A stretch of DNA of 59,652 nucleotides, taken from NCBI GenBank assembly GCA_002070955.1, contig MWEK01000027.1, positions 1 to 59,652 on the forward strand. Direction: 5' to 3'. This document shows, piece after piece, positions 15,733 through 23,353 of this stretch; position 1 is the first letter of the stretch, and each line of letters starts with the position of its first letter. The notes beneath the pieces were generated by a model, which did not search any database, had not been told where the DNA came from, and worked only from the letters and a program-made list of their open reading frames with translations. The position numbers and the translations under genes were made by a program. Source of the stretch: Planctomycetes bacterium ADurb.Bin069. Its GTDB lineage: Bacteria > Planctomycetota > UBA8108 > UBA8890 > UBA8898.

Positions 15733-17700
15733 TCATCGCCCCTCGTCCGCGGCATCGAGCGCGGCTTCCGCGCCGGCCGCGCGGTAGATGGCTCGAACGC
15801 GTTCGACGAGGGCCGAAGCGGCGCCGCGGAGAACGAGCGGCCGCGGCGCGAGCAGGCCCAGCGCCTCGGGAATGTCGCACACGCGGAGGACATTGAGGAA
15901 CGCGGGAGCGCCGGGGTCCATGTGGCTTGCGGGCGGGTCGAAGACCATGACGCCGGCGGCCTTGTCCTCCCAGAGCGCCGCGTAGGCGGCGATGATTCCG
16001 CTTGGGCCTCTTCCGGCAAGCCACAGCGGCGCGCCGCCGGAACTTGCGCGGCAGGCCTTCATTACGTCCCAGACGCGCCCGGTGTCGGCCGTGAGGCCGA
16101 GGAGCGCGAAGGAGCGCTCGACGAAGTTGGGCGGGTTCTTGCGGGTCCAGCCGGCCGATCCCTGGCCGCGCAGGCCCGAGAGCAGGCGCACGGCGTCTTC
16201 CCGGCCGCCGAGCGCCGTGATCCAAGGCGTCGTCGCGTCGTCCCCGGGGCCGGGCACGGCCAAAAGGATGCGGCGCGGCTCCCCGGCGGGCGTGCGCACC
16301 GGAAGAGCTTCAGGAGCGAGCGGCAGGTCGACGAAGGGCGCGCCTCCGGCGCCGGGCAGCGTCTCGAAGCCGCGAAAAGTCACCCGTCGGAGCTCGGCGC
16401 ACAGCGCCGCTTTCCACGGGAGAAAGGCGCTGGCCGCGGGCGGGGCCACCCGCGCCGCGGGCACGAAATGCCGGTCGATCGCCGTGTTGAGCTCGTCCTT
16501 CGGCAGGTCGGAATCGGCGGGGAAGACGCGCAACCGCTCCGGAGCGATGGGGTGCCGGCGGCCGCCGCTTTCCTCGATGACCAGGTCGATCTCGCTGTCC
16601 GTCACGGGGCGCGGGTCGCCTTTCAGGTGCCTGTTGAGAAAGCGGTAGACGCCCCGGCGGATATCTTCCCTATAGGCATGATCGCCCACGCTGACGAGGG
16701 TGTCGAACTCGTCGCCCGCGCCGAAGAAGCCGTATAGGCGCTCCAGGCGATTGGAGATGCGCTCGTTCGCATCCATGGGAAAGATGGCGTCCTTGTCGCT
16801 GTTGACGAAGAGCAGGGGGCGCGGCGCGATCAGGGCCGCGATGCGCGTCCACGGCCACTGAAACGTATTGTGGAGAAACATGCAATCGCAGTGGCCGTTC
16901 ACCACCCGGTTGCCCACGTAGGAAACCAAGTCGGCCATGCCGCTCACGGGACAGGCGGCCCGCACGCGCTCGTCCGCCGCCGCGATCCAGAAAGAGGCGG
17001 CGCCGCCGCCGCTTATGCCCGTCACCGCGATGCGCGCGCCGTCGACGTCGGGGCGGCTCGTCAGGTAATCGATGCCTCGAATGCCGTTCCAGCACTCCAC
17101 CCCCGCGGGCGTGTAGCCGCGCGAATGCCACCACCACCGGTTCTCGCGGTAGGTGCCGTGGTGCACGGCGCGGATCTCGCCCAGTTGGAGCGAGTCGAGC
17201 ATGAGACAGACGTAGCCGTGGCGCGCGAACCAGATGCCGTGGGCCTGGTAGGCCGTCTTGTTGCCGTTGCGGCCGGCGTCGAAGTGTCCGCAGAGGTACA
17301 GCACGGCGGGGAGGCGCTCCCCCGGAGTCGCGCGCGCGGGCCGGTACAGGTTGCCCGTGACGTAGAGCCGCGGGAGGCTCTGGTAGTGGAGCATTTCCAC
17401 GACGAAGCCGGCGTCCGCCAAGGTGCGCGTGATCGCGGCGTTGAGCGGCGTGCGCGGCGGACAGGGGCGCAGGCCGAGCATGTAGAAGTATTCCTCCTCG
17501 AGCCGCGGCCGAACCTTCGTCCAGTCTTCCGCTCCCGAGACGCCTTCTAGAAAGCGGGCGTCGAGGAGCGCCGCTTTTTCCGCCAGCGCGCGCTGGATCG
17601 GCTCGTCGAAAGGCCGCCCGCGATCGGGGGCGCCGTATTCCTGGGCGAATACGGCCGCGCCGAGAAGCAACAGTGAGAGAACCGGACATGCGCCATCCAT
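15733..17700 (-). CDS. Secreted two-module alpha/beta-hydrolase esterase
   Basis: A 655-residue exported protein. After a signal peptide, residues about 90-370 form an alpha/beta-hydrolase with the nucleophile elbow VTGISGGGAAS, a candidate acid in VNSDKDAIFP and a His in VGDHAYRED. That triad and the overall pattern resemble acetyl-xylan-esterase/dienelactone-hydrolase-type enzymes. A second hydrolase-like half follows (about 450-655); its elbow-like segment reads AGRGPSGIIA, and no full triad is obvious, so it may be structural. The ATG at 17700 has AAGGAGG upstream. It sits 81 bases after a GH16 gene on the same strand and may deacetylate the same polysaccharide. Confidence 0.75.
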   Translation of the reverse strand: MDGACPVLSLLLLGAAVFAQEYGAPDRGRPFDEPIQRALAEKAALLDARFLEGVSGAEDWTKVRPRLEEEYFYMLGLRPCPPRTPLNAAITRTLADAGFVVEMLHYQSLPRLYVTGNLYRPARATPGERLPAVLYLCGHFDAGRNGNKTAYQAHGIWFARHGYVCLMLDSLQLGEIRAVHHGTYRENRWWWHSRGYTPAGVECWNGIRGIDYLTSRPDVDGARIAVTGISGGGAASFWIAAADERVRAACPVSGMADLVSYVGNRVVNGHCDCMFLHNTFQWPWTRIAALIAPRPLLFVNSDKDAIFPMDANERISNRLERLYGFFGAGDEFDTLVSVGDHAYREDIRRGVYRFLNRHLKGDPRPVTDSEIDLVIEESGGRRHPIAPERLRVFPADSDLPKDELNTAIDRHFVPAARVAPPAASAFLPWKAALCAELRRVTFRGFETLPGAGGAPFVDLPLAPEALPVRTPAGEPRRILLAVPGPGDDATTPWITALGGREDAVRLLSGLRGQGSAGWTRKNPPNFVERSFALLGLTADTGRVWDVMKACRASSGGAPLWLAGRGPSGIIAAYAALWEDKAAGVMVFDPPASHMDPGAPAFLNVLRVCDIPEALGLLAPRPLVLRGAASALVERVRAIYRAAGAEAALDAADEGR

Positions 17701-17781
17701 GACCGCCTCCTTCGCCCAAAGACGGTGTTAGCCGGCTCCGAGCGGGCGCGACGGCGCCGCGCCGTCCGCCGCTCAGCGCGC

Positions 17782-18600
17782 TTATCGAGCTCCTTGAAAT
17801 GCCGCGGGTTCTTGTTCGGCGGCCGGCGCTTGCTTCGCCGCCGGTTCCGCGACGCGGTCCCACACCCTGACCCAGTCGACGATGAAGTCGTCGGGGAGCT
17901 CGGCTCGCTTGATATCGCCGGCCCAATCCCCGATCTCGGTCGTCACCTTGATGTAAAGGGGCACCTGGCAGACGCCGCCCTGGCTCGTGCGCGCGACCTC
18001 TTTGCCATCGTAGTAAAACACGTATTCCTCGGGAGTCCAGAGAAGACCGAAGACGTGGAAGTCATCGTCGAGCCCGGGCGCCTCGATTGCGCGGCTCCAG
18101 GACTTGTGATCCTTCCCGTAGCCATCCCAATGGACGGCTATGTTGTATCGGTTCTTGCCGAGCCAGGGAGACTCGAAGATGTCGATCTCGGCTCCATCGC
18201 GGCCGCCGTTGCCGATGCGCCCCTGCGCCGCGTCGTACAGCCAGAAGGCCGCCCAGGTGCCCGGCTGCCGGGGGACGCGGCAGCGGATCTCGTAATAACC
18301 GAAGGCGTGCCTGAACTTGCCGCGGGTCCTCAGGCCGCCGCAGCCGTACTTGCCGTCCTCCAGGGTGGAGCGGACGACGAGGTTCCCCTTGCCATCGAGA
18401 AAGGCATTCTTCCGGAGCCACCAGGCGCCGCGGCGCTTCCCGTCGCCGACCTTTTCCCATTTCGCCGCGTCGAGCTCCGTGCCCTGAAAATCATCGGCAA
18501 AAACCGGCTTCCATTGGGCGCCCGCCGGCGGGTCGGCCAGGAGAGGAACGGCGGCGAGCAGGGCGAGGACCGGCGTTGGGATCAGTTGAAATCGCGGCAT
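17782..18600 (-). CDS. Secreted GH16-family endo-glucanase-like glycosidase
   Basis: A 272-residue secreted glycosidase of the GH16 beta-jelly-roll family. The family signature with nucleophile and acid/base is visible as GAEIDIFES, preceded by FGYYEIRCRVP and followed by the IAVHWDGYG strand. Family members cut beta-1,3(4)-glucans, laminarin, agar or carrageenan; the substrate cannot be told here. The ATG at 18600 was preferred over an upstream in-frame ATG at 18630 because AGGAGG sits just before it and the signal peptide begins there. The C-terminal tail is Ala/Pro/Glu-rich (AAKQAPAAEQEPAA), probably disordered. It has its own -10-like element at 18634-18629. Confidence 0.88.
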   Translation of the reverse strand: MPRFQLIPTPVLALLAAVPLLADPPAGAQWKPVFADDFQGTELDAAKWEKVGDGKRRGAWWLRKNAFLDGKGNLVVRSTLEDGKYGCGGLRTRGKFRHAFGYYEIRCRVPRQPGTWAAFWLYDAAQGRIGNGGRDGAEIDIFESPWLGKNRYNIAVHWDGYGKDHKSWSRAIEAPGLDDDFHVFGLLWTPEEYVFYYDGKEVARTSQGGVCQVPLYIKVTTEIGDWAGDIKRAELPDDFIVDWVRVWDRVAEPAAKQAPAAEQEPAAFQGAR

Positions 18601-18628
18601 GGCGAACCTCCTCGGCGAAGAACGAGCC

Positions 18629-18634
18629 ATCGTA
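18629..18634 (-). promoter_or_regulatory. -10 element for the GH16 gene
   Basis: Minus strand reads GGCTACGATGG. The -35 is unclear. Confidence 0.3.
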
Positions 18635-18675
18635 GCCCGGTGGAGACAATCAGGCCAGAAGCCTCTTGGGCGCCT

Positions 18676-19632
18676 TCAGAATTCCCAGGCGGCGCGGATC
18701 CCCGCGGCGCAGCTCCAGCGCTTGGTGGCGCCGTCGAAATGATCGTAGCGCCGGCGGCGCGATCCGTCGGATACGGTTTCCTTGCGTCGTTCCCACCAAG
18801 AGCTCAGGATCGTCGCCTCGCCGAAGAGGCCGATGTGGAGGCGGTCCAAGGGCTCGAAATCGATCCCAAGGGTCGAGATTCCGAACAACGCCGTGCCTTC
18901 GGTGTGGGAACGCATGGACCGGAGCCGGTCGCGCTCCCTTTCCCAGAACGAAGCGAAGGCGCTCCCCGAGCACGACCAGTCGACGGTCCACAGCGGCGCC
19001 GGCCGCCAGCGCACCGCCACGCCGAAGGGGAAGGACGCGCGTTCCTGGCGGAACGAGTAGAGCTTGCCATCCGCGCGGAAGGTCTGCGCCGGATCAACAG
19101 CGATCTGCCGAGGGTTGCGGCCCGAGAAATCGAGCGTGTCGTAGAAGGCGCTGAGTTTGAGGCCGAAGGCCCATTCGTCCGTGCGCGCGACCCAGCCGGT
19201 GGCGGCGCCCTCGAGGGCCCAGGCGTCGAGGCCGGCGTTGCTGCGCCGCCGGATGCCGGATGAATGTCGGGCTTGCAGCGTGCCCGCATCCCTATCCAGC
19301 GTGAACCAGGCCGCAAGGTCCAGCTCGATGACCTCCTCCAGGCGCAGCCTGAGGGGGAAGCGCGCGCGCGCGTTGTTGATGGGCACCCGCAGGGACCAGC
19401 GCCCGGAGCCGAGCGCATCGACGCCGCGGTAGCTCTTTTCGATGCGGCCCCAAAAAAAGGACGTTTCCAGGCCGGGTATCGCCGCGAACGCCGCCGGATC
19501 GGGGGCGGGATCCGCGCGGGCGGGCGACCCGGGCGCGAGGAGCGCCAGGGCGAAGGCGGCGGCGCGGAAAGAGGCGCCGCAAAAAAAAATGGGGGTGCGC
19601 CCCGTCAGGACGCCCCCCCATCCCGATCGCAT
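18676..19632 (-). CDS. Putative outer-membrane beta-barrel protein
   Basis: 318 residues from the ATG at 19632. A hydrophobic stretch (RAAAFALALLAPGSPARA) could be a signal peptide. The rest is rich in alternating amphipathic strands and ends in aromatic Trp-Glu-Phe, the C-terminal Phe expected of outer-membrane barrels. I recognise no named family. Oddly, the first ~20 codons contain the complete hairpin and T-tract of the preceding lipoprotein's terminator (19576-19617), which pushes the hydrophobic stretch unusually far from the start codon. No good Shine-Dalgarno precedes 19632, and no in-frame ATG or GTG lies between the T-tract and the hydrophobic segment. The true start is therefore uncertain. 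Confidence 0.6.
   Translation of the reverse strand: MRSGWGGVLTGRTPIFFCGASFRAAAFALALLAPGSPARADPAPDPAAFAAIPGLETSFFWGRIEKSYRGVDALGSGRWSLRVPINNARARFPLRLRLEEVIELDLAAWFTLDRDAGTLQARHSSGIRRRSNAGLDAWALEGAATGWVARTDEWAFGLKLSAFYDTLDFSGRNPRQIAVDPAQTFRADGKLYSFRQERASFPFGVAVRWRPAPLWTVDWSCSGSAFASFWERERDRLRSMRSHTEGTALFGISTLGIDFEPLDRLHIGLFGEATILSSWWERRKETVSDGSRRRRYDHFDGATKRWSCAAGIRAAWEF
19576..19617 (-). terminator. Strong intrinsic terminator of the lipoprotein gene
   Basis: On the minus strand GGGGGGGCGTCC pairs with GGGGCGCACCCCC (one mismatch, loop TGAC) and is followed by nine T residues. It is the clearest rho-independent terminator in the window and lies inside the first codons of the next open frame. 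Confidence 0.85.
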
Positions 19633-19638
19633 GGAAAG

Positions 19639-20049
19639 TTACTTCTTCGTGTACTTGATCGCGAAGCCGGTCAGTTTGACGGTCGCGGCGCTGTACACGC
19701 CGAACACGTAGTGTTTGCACTGCGTGTCGACCTTGATGCTGATGACGTCATCGCCGCCGGCCGCCTTCGCGGCCTCGAAGAGCTTGGCATAGCCGTTGTT
19801 GCCTTCGGCGACCATGCCGAGGATGTTGGTCGACTTGGCCTCCGCGGAAACCGGTCCGATGATCGTGAAATCCGACGTGGTCAAGTTGTAGCGCGCGGCC
19901 GCGCCCACGTAGTTGGGATAGGTCACGTCGCTGACGATCGTGCCCGTGCTAGCGCCCATGGGCGTGCAGGAGCTCATGAAGCCCGCGCAACCGGGCAGAA
20001 ACGCGATCACCGTAGCAATCGCAACCAACGCCACAAGTCTGGATCCCAT
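19639..20049 (-). CDS. Small TRL-like lipoprotein
   Basis: 136 residues. A lipoprotein signal with lipobox FLPGC places it in the membrane or envelope. The mature part (about 115 residues) resembles the TRL-like family: GTIVSDVTYPNYV near the N-terminus, then a segment with AAKAAGGDDVISIKV and a terminal strand VKLTGFAIKY. The function of that family is unknown. The start at 20049 is preceded by a near-perfect AAGGAGGA. An own intrinsic terminator and a long untranslated leader suggest strong, separate expression. Confidence 0.72.
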   Translation of the reverse strand: MGSRLVALVAIATVIAFLPGCAGFMSSCTPMGASTGTIVSDVTYPNYVGAAARYNLTTSDFTIIGPVSAEAKSTNILGMVAEGNNGYAKLFEAAKAAGGDDVISIKVDTQCKHYVFGVYSAATVKLTGFAIKYTKK

Positions 20050-20624
20050 CGTGTCCTCCTTCTGACTTGGACTAACGGTTTGCCACCTCCCGCGCCCTTG
20101 TTCTCGGGGCACCCCACGGGAGATTCAGCCATGGATTTCGCCACCCTGCGCGAACGAGGCGCGCATGCGTCTCGATGCGCGGCGTGAACGATTACCATCG
20201 CCTCAGATTCTTCGGCCAGGCGCCGGCGGCTCTTGAGCCTTTGTGCCCCCGCGGGCGACTCGGGAGAGGCACTGTTTTCGCGCGGCGGCGGACGGTTTCG
20301 GCGGCGCCTTCGAGCCGCGGCGCTCGGCGGTTTCGCGGGTGCCCTGTTTATCGGAACGTCCCGCGTGCGACGCTGAGCCGCCGCCGAAATGAAAGCCGCG
20401 CGCCGGCGCCGGTGGGCGCCTGCGCGGTTTCCGCGGCCGCGAGAGAAGGCGGACGATCCGGCGAGGGAGCCCGGCTCGCGGCGAGGAAAGGCGGCCGCGG
20501 TTTTGGGCGTGGTCCGAGGCCTCGTTTCCGCGGAGGCCCGCGCCTATAATGACCATGCGGTCCCGCGAAGCGCGCGCGGCAAGCTTCGGTGCGTCCCGCG
20601 GTCGCCGTGAAAGGAGCGAACGCA
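20050..20624. other. 575-base gene-free divergent region
   Basis: It separates the TRL-like lipoprotein from the DUF2961 gene. I see a hairpin at 20087-20122 (CTCCCG pairing with CGGGAG, inner GCCC/GGGC) in the lipoprotein leader and TATAAT at 20545-20550 for the plus-strand gene. The open frame on the minus strand over 20203-20625 is Arg/Pro-rich and has no recognisable family. No riboswitch class could be matched convincingly. Confidence 0.5.
20545..20550 (+). promoter_or_regulatory. Perfect -10 box for the DUF2961 gene
   Basis: TATAAT, about 75 bases before the ATG at 20625. No clear -35 box. Confidence 0.4.
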
Positions 20625-22283
20625 ATGAGCGGCGTGTACGCCCGTTGGACTTGCGTGTTGCTGGCGGCGCTTGCGGCGGCGTTGGCGCCGGCGGCGCGGG
20701 CTTCGGAGGGCGCGGACCTAGGGATCGCCGTTCTGAAACGCGCCCTCCCCATGGGATCGGTGAGCGCCTTCTGGAACGCCGACCTCCAGTATCGCGATAC
20801 GCCCACCCTGAAGCCGCGCACGGCCGTGACCGTCGCGGAGCTGCGGGGGCCGGCCGCGATCACGCTGCTGCGCATCTCCCACGTGCCGCAGCTCGGCCGG
20901 GCGGGCTTGATGCGCGGGCTCGTTCTCCAGATCCGGTTCGACGGCGCCGCCGAGCCCGCGGTCCTGTGTCCGCTCCCGGACTTTTTCTGCGACGGGCTCA
21001 ACGGGCGGAGCGCGGAGTTCGCGGCGCGGTACGTCGAGAAGGTTCCCGTCGCCCTCAACGCGTACTTTCCCATGCCTTTCAAGGAAGCGGCCGAGGTTGT
21101 CATCCGCAACGACACCGACGTGAAGGCCACGGCGTACGCGTACCTGGAATGGGAGGCGCTGCCGGCCTGGAATCCCGACCTGGGCTACTTTCACGCCACC
21201 TGGCGCAGGAAAGCCTTCGTGCTGGCGAACGACACGCGCGAGGAGTTTTTCCGCGTGCGCGGGAGGGGCCACCTCCTGGGCCGGCACTTCAGCGTGGCCT
21301 CGGACGAGCCGAGCTTCCGGGGGTTTCACTTCATCATGGAAGGGAACAACGAGGTGGACATCGACGGCCGGCGGCGGTGCTTCGACTATCTGGGTTCGGA
21401 GGACTCCTTCACTTTCAGTTGGGGCTTCCAGAAGCTCTTCGCGGCGCCGCGCGCCGGCATGAACCACCTGAAGATGGACGGCGCCGCGTCGCGGCTTTCG
21501 ATCTACCGCTTCCACGACCATATGCCCATGCGCTTCGACCGCGAATTGGTCTGGACCATCGACTGGCGCAGCGAGGACCCGGGTTTCGGGGCGCAGTCCG
21601 GTTGGGTCGACTACGCCTCGGTTTTCTACTGGTATCAGGACGCGCCCGGCGGCTTCCGGCACGAGCCGTTGCCCCCCGTGGAGGAGCGTTGTTGCGACAT
21701 CATGCCCGCGCCCGAGAAGACGCCGGATCTCGGCGCGGCGCTGGCGGCGCTCGCCGTGGATCCCCTGTTGGAGAACGAGTTCGCGGCGGCCGATGATCTG
21801 GAGCGCGTCGCCGTCCTGCAGGCCTATGTCGGGACGCACCCCTTTTGGATCGACACGCCCGAGGCGCGCGGCGGCCATCCGGGCCAGCCGCACCCCGGGC
21901 GCCGCGGCATCCTGGCCGTTCACGCCGAGGGGAACCGCGCGCCGTGCTTCGTCCTGCGGAAGGTGACCCTCCCCGCCGGCGCGGCGGCGCGCCTGCGCAT
22001 CGTCGTTTCGGGCGATCCGTATGAGGGCCCCGGCTGTAGCGACTTCGTCCTGCGCGCGGGCTTGATCTCCGGCGGGGCGCCGGAGTGGTTTCCGGAAGAG
22101 GTCATCGACGCGGGGAGCCAGGCCTCCGAGGAGGGCTGGAAAACGCTGGAATATCCCCTTCCCGCCGGCCTGGCGGGGACGACCATCGGCATCGTCGTCA
22201 AGGTCGCCTACGGCGGGCCGAAAGGGATTGGCAACGAGGAGGCCTTTTTCGACGCGATTTCCGTCATCGCGGAGCCGAGGTGA
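20625..22283 (+). CDS. Secreted DUF2961 / GH172-like glycosidase
   Basis: 552 residues with a signal peptide (MSGVYARWTCVLLAALAAAL). The N-terminal two thirds match DUF2961, now known to include GH172 enzymes acting on alpha-fructo- and arabinofuranosides. Landmarks are AYFPMPFKEAAEV, MEGNNEVDIDG and YLGSEDSF; the last two contain Glu residues at positions equivalent, as far as can be judged, to the catalytic pair in characterised GH172 enzymes. The C-terminal ~150 residues form a beta-sandwich, perhaps carbohydrate-binding. AAAGGAG precedes the ATG at 20625. The stop overlaps the GTG of the next gene (GTGA), so the pair is translationally coupled. Confidence 0.82.
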   Translation: MSGVYARWTCVLLAALAAALAPAARASEGADLGIAVLKRALPMGSVSAFWNADLQYRDTPTLKPRTAVTVAELRGPAAITLLRISHVPQLGRAGLMRGLVLQIRFDGAAEPAVLCPLPDFFCDGLNGRSAEFAARYVEKVPVALNAYFPMPFKEAAEVVIRNDTDVKATAYAYLEWEALPAWNPDLGYFHATWRRKAFVLANDTREEFFRVRGRGHLLGRHFSVASDEPSFRGFHFIMEGNNEVDIDGRRRCFDYLGSEDSFTFSWGFQKLFAAPRAGMNHLKMDGAASRLSIYRFHDHMPMRFDRELVWTIDWRSEDPGFGAQSGWVDYASVFYWYQDAPGGFRHEPLPPVEERCCDIMPAPEKTPDLGAALAALAVDPLLENEFAAADDLERVAVLQAYVGTHPFWIDTPEARGGHPGQPHPGRRGILAVHAEGNRAPCFVLRKVTLPAGAAARLRIVVSGDPYEGPGCSDFVLRAGLISGGAPEWFPEEVIDAGSQASEEGWKTLEYPLPAGLAGTTIGIVVKVAYGGPKGIGNEEAFFDAISVIAEPR

Positions 22284-23353
22284 CCGCCGTGCCCGGGCGA
22301 CGCGTCTCCGTGGCCGCCGCGCTGCTGGCGGCGCTTTCGGCCGCCGCGGCCGAGGAGCACCAAGGGCGAATCGCGCTTTTCGCCGACCAAGCCTTCCGCC
22401 GCGGTTTCGCCTTGAGCTATCCCTCGAGCGCCATGGGGAGGCGGGTCGAGAAGGTCTTGGAAACGGAGAGCGGCGGCGCGCCAGCGTGGCGCCTCTGCCA
22501 GTGGGCGACGCGGCTTTCGCTGGCCGATGCGCCGCTGCGCCGCCTGCCCGGGAACGAACTCTCTTGGGAAAACGAGACCAAGCGCGTCGTTCTGGGGAAC
22601 GGCGCCGCCGAGAAGCCGGATCTCATCCTCGAGGTGCGCGGCGGCGCCGAATACCAGGGCCGCGTGCGCCGCGCGGGCGAGCCTTGGCCGCATCTTCTCG
22701 TGGAGCAGGACGCGCTCGCGGTCGTGCCGCTCGACAGGCCGGCGAGCCTCGAGCTCGAGGTGGAGCTCAAGCTGAGCCGGTTCGAGGACCGCATGGCGGG
22801 GCGCGCCGACGCATCGCTTCACGCGGCGCAATTCCAGCTCTTCTTCGTCGTCAAGGAGACGGCGCCGGGGGCGGACGGCGACTTCTTCTGGTTCGGCGTG
22901 CCGTTTTTCGATTCCCGCGGGGAGTATCCGGCGGCGTACCGCGCCAAGGACGGGGGCAAGGATGATGCGACGGGGAAGTTCATCTACACCATCGACGGCC
23001 GAGAGGCGCTTCCCGCTCCGCCGCGCCTCGGGCAATGGGTGAAGGTGCGCAAGGACCTGCTGCCGTCCATCGCCGCCGGTCTTGCCTGCGCGGTCGAGCG
23101 CGGCTTTCTGGCCAACGGCGAGCTCGCGCGCTACGCCGTCGTCAACATGAACATGGGCTGGGAGCTTCCGGGCGCCTACGATGCCGCCGTCGAGGTGCGG
23201 GGGCTCTCGGTCGCCGCCGTTCTGCGCCCGGGCGCGGACTGTCCGCGGGGGGCGAGGGCGCCTGACGCCGCCCGCCCGGCCGTCACCTCCGGCGCAGGAG
23301 GTCCCCGAAGCCGCCGAGGAGCGCGTACTTCTTCTCCCAGGGCGTGTACATGA
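22280..23353 (+). CDS. Secreted beta-rich protein of unknown function, coupled to DUF2961 gene
   Basis: 357 residues from GTG at 22280, which overlaps the upstream stop by four bases. A short signal peptide (VSVAAALLAALSAAAAEE) suggests export. The body is strand-rich, with SLELEVELKLSRFEDR, QLFFVVKETAPG and FFWFGVPFFDSRGEY, like a jelly-roll or concanavalin-type module; I do not recognise a family. A role alongside the GH172-like enzyme is inferred only from coupling. The last ~40 residues run into the 3' end of the convergent GH20-like gene (71-base overlap) and become Arg/Pro-rich, so the real C-terminus may be poorly conserved. Confidence 0.7.
   Translation: MTAVPGRRVSVAAALLAALSAAAAEEHQGRIALFADQAFRRGFALSYPSSAMGRRVEKVLETESGGAPAWRLCQWATRLSLADAPLRRLPGNELSWENETKRVVLGNGAAEKPDLILEVRGGAEYQGRVRRAGEPWPHLLVEQDALAVVPLDRPASLELEVELKLSRFEDRMAGRADASLHAAQFQLFFVVKETAPGADGDFFWFGVPFFDSRGEYPAAYRAKDGGKDDATGKFIYTIDGREALPAPPRLGQWVKVRKDLLPSIAAGLACAVERGFLANGELARYAVVNMNMGWELPGAYDAAVEVRGLSVAAVLRPGADCPRGARAPDAARPAVTSGAGGPRSRRGARTSSPRACT

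Noticed and set aside
20163..20205. Possible fluoride riboswitch (GGCGATGG on the minus strand)
   Set aside because: The closing pairing and downstream conserved AAC segment of the crcB motif are missing.
20330..20400. Possible c-di-GMP riboswitch (ACAGGGCA on the minus strand)
   Set aside because: The conserved AAACC tract and receptor pairing do not follow.
20203..20625. 140-codon minus-strand frame upstream of the DUF2961 gene
   Set aside because: Arg/Pro-rich, no start signal, no family resemblance.
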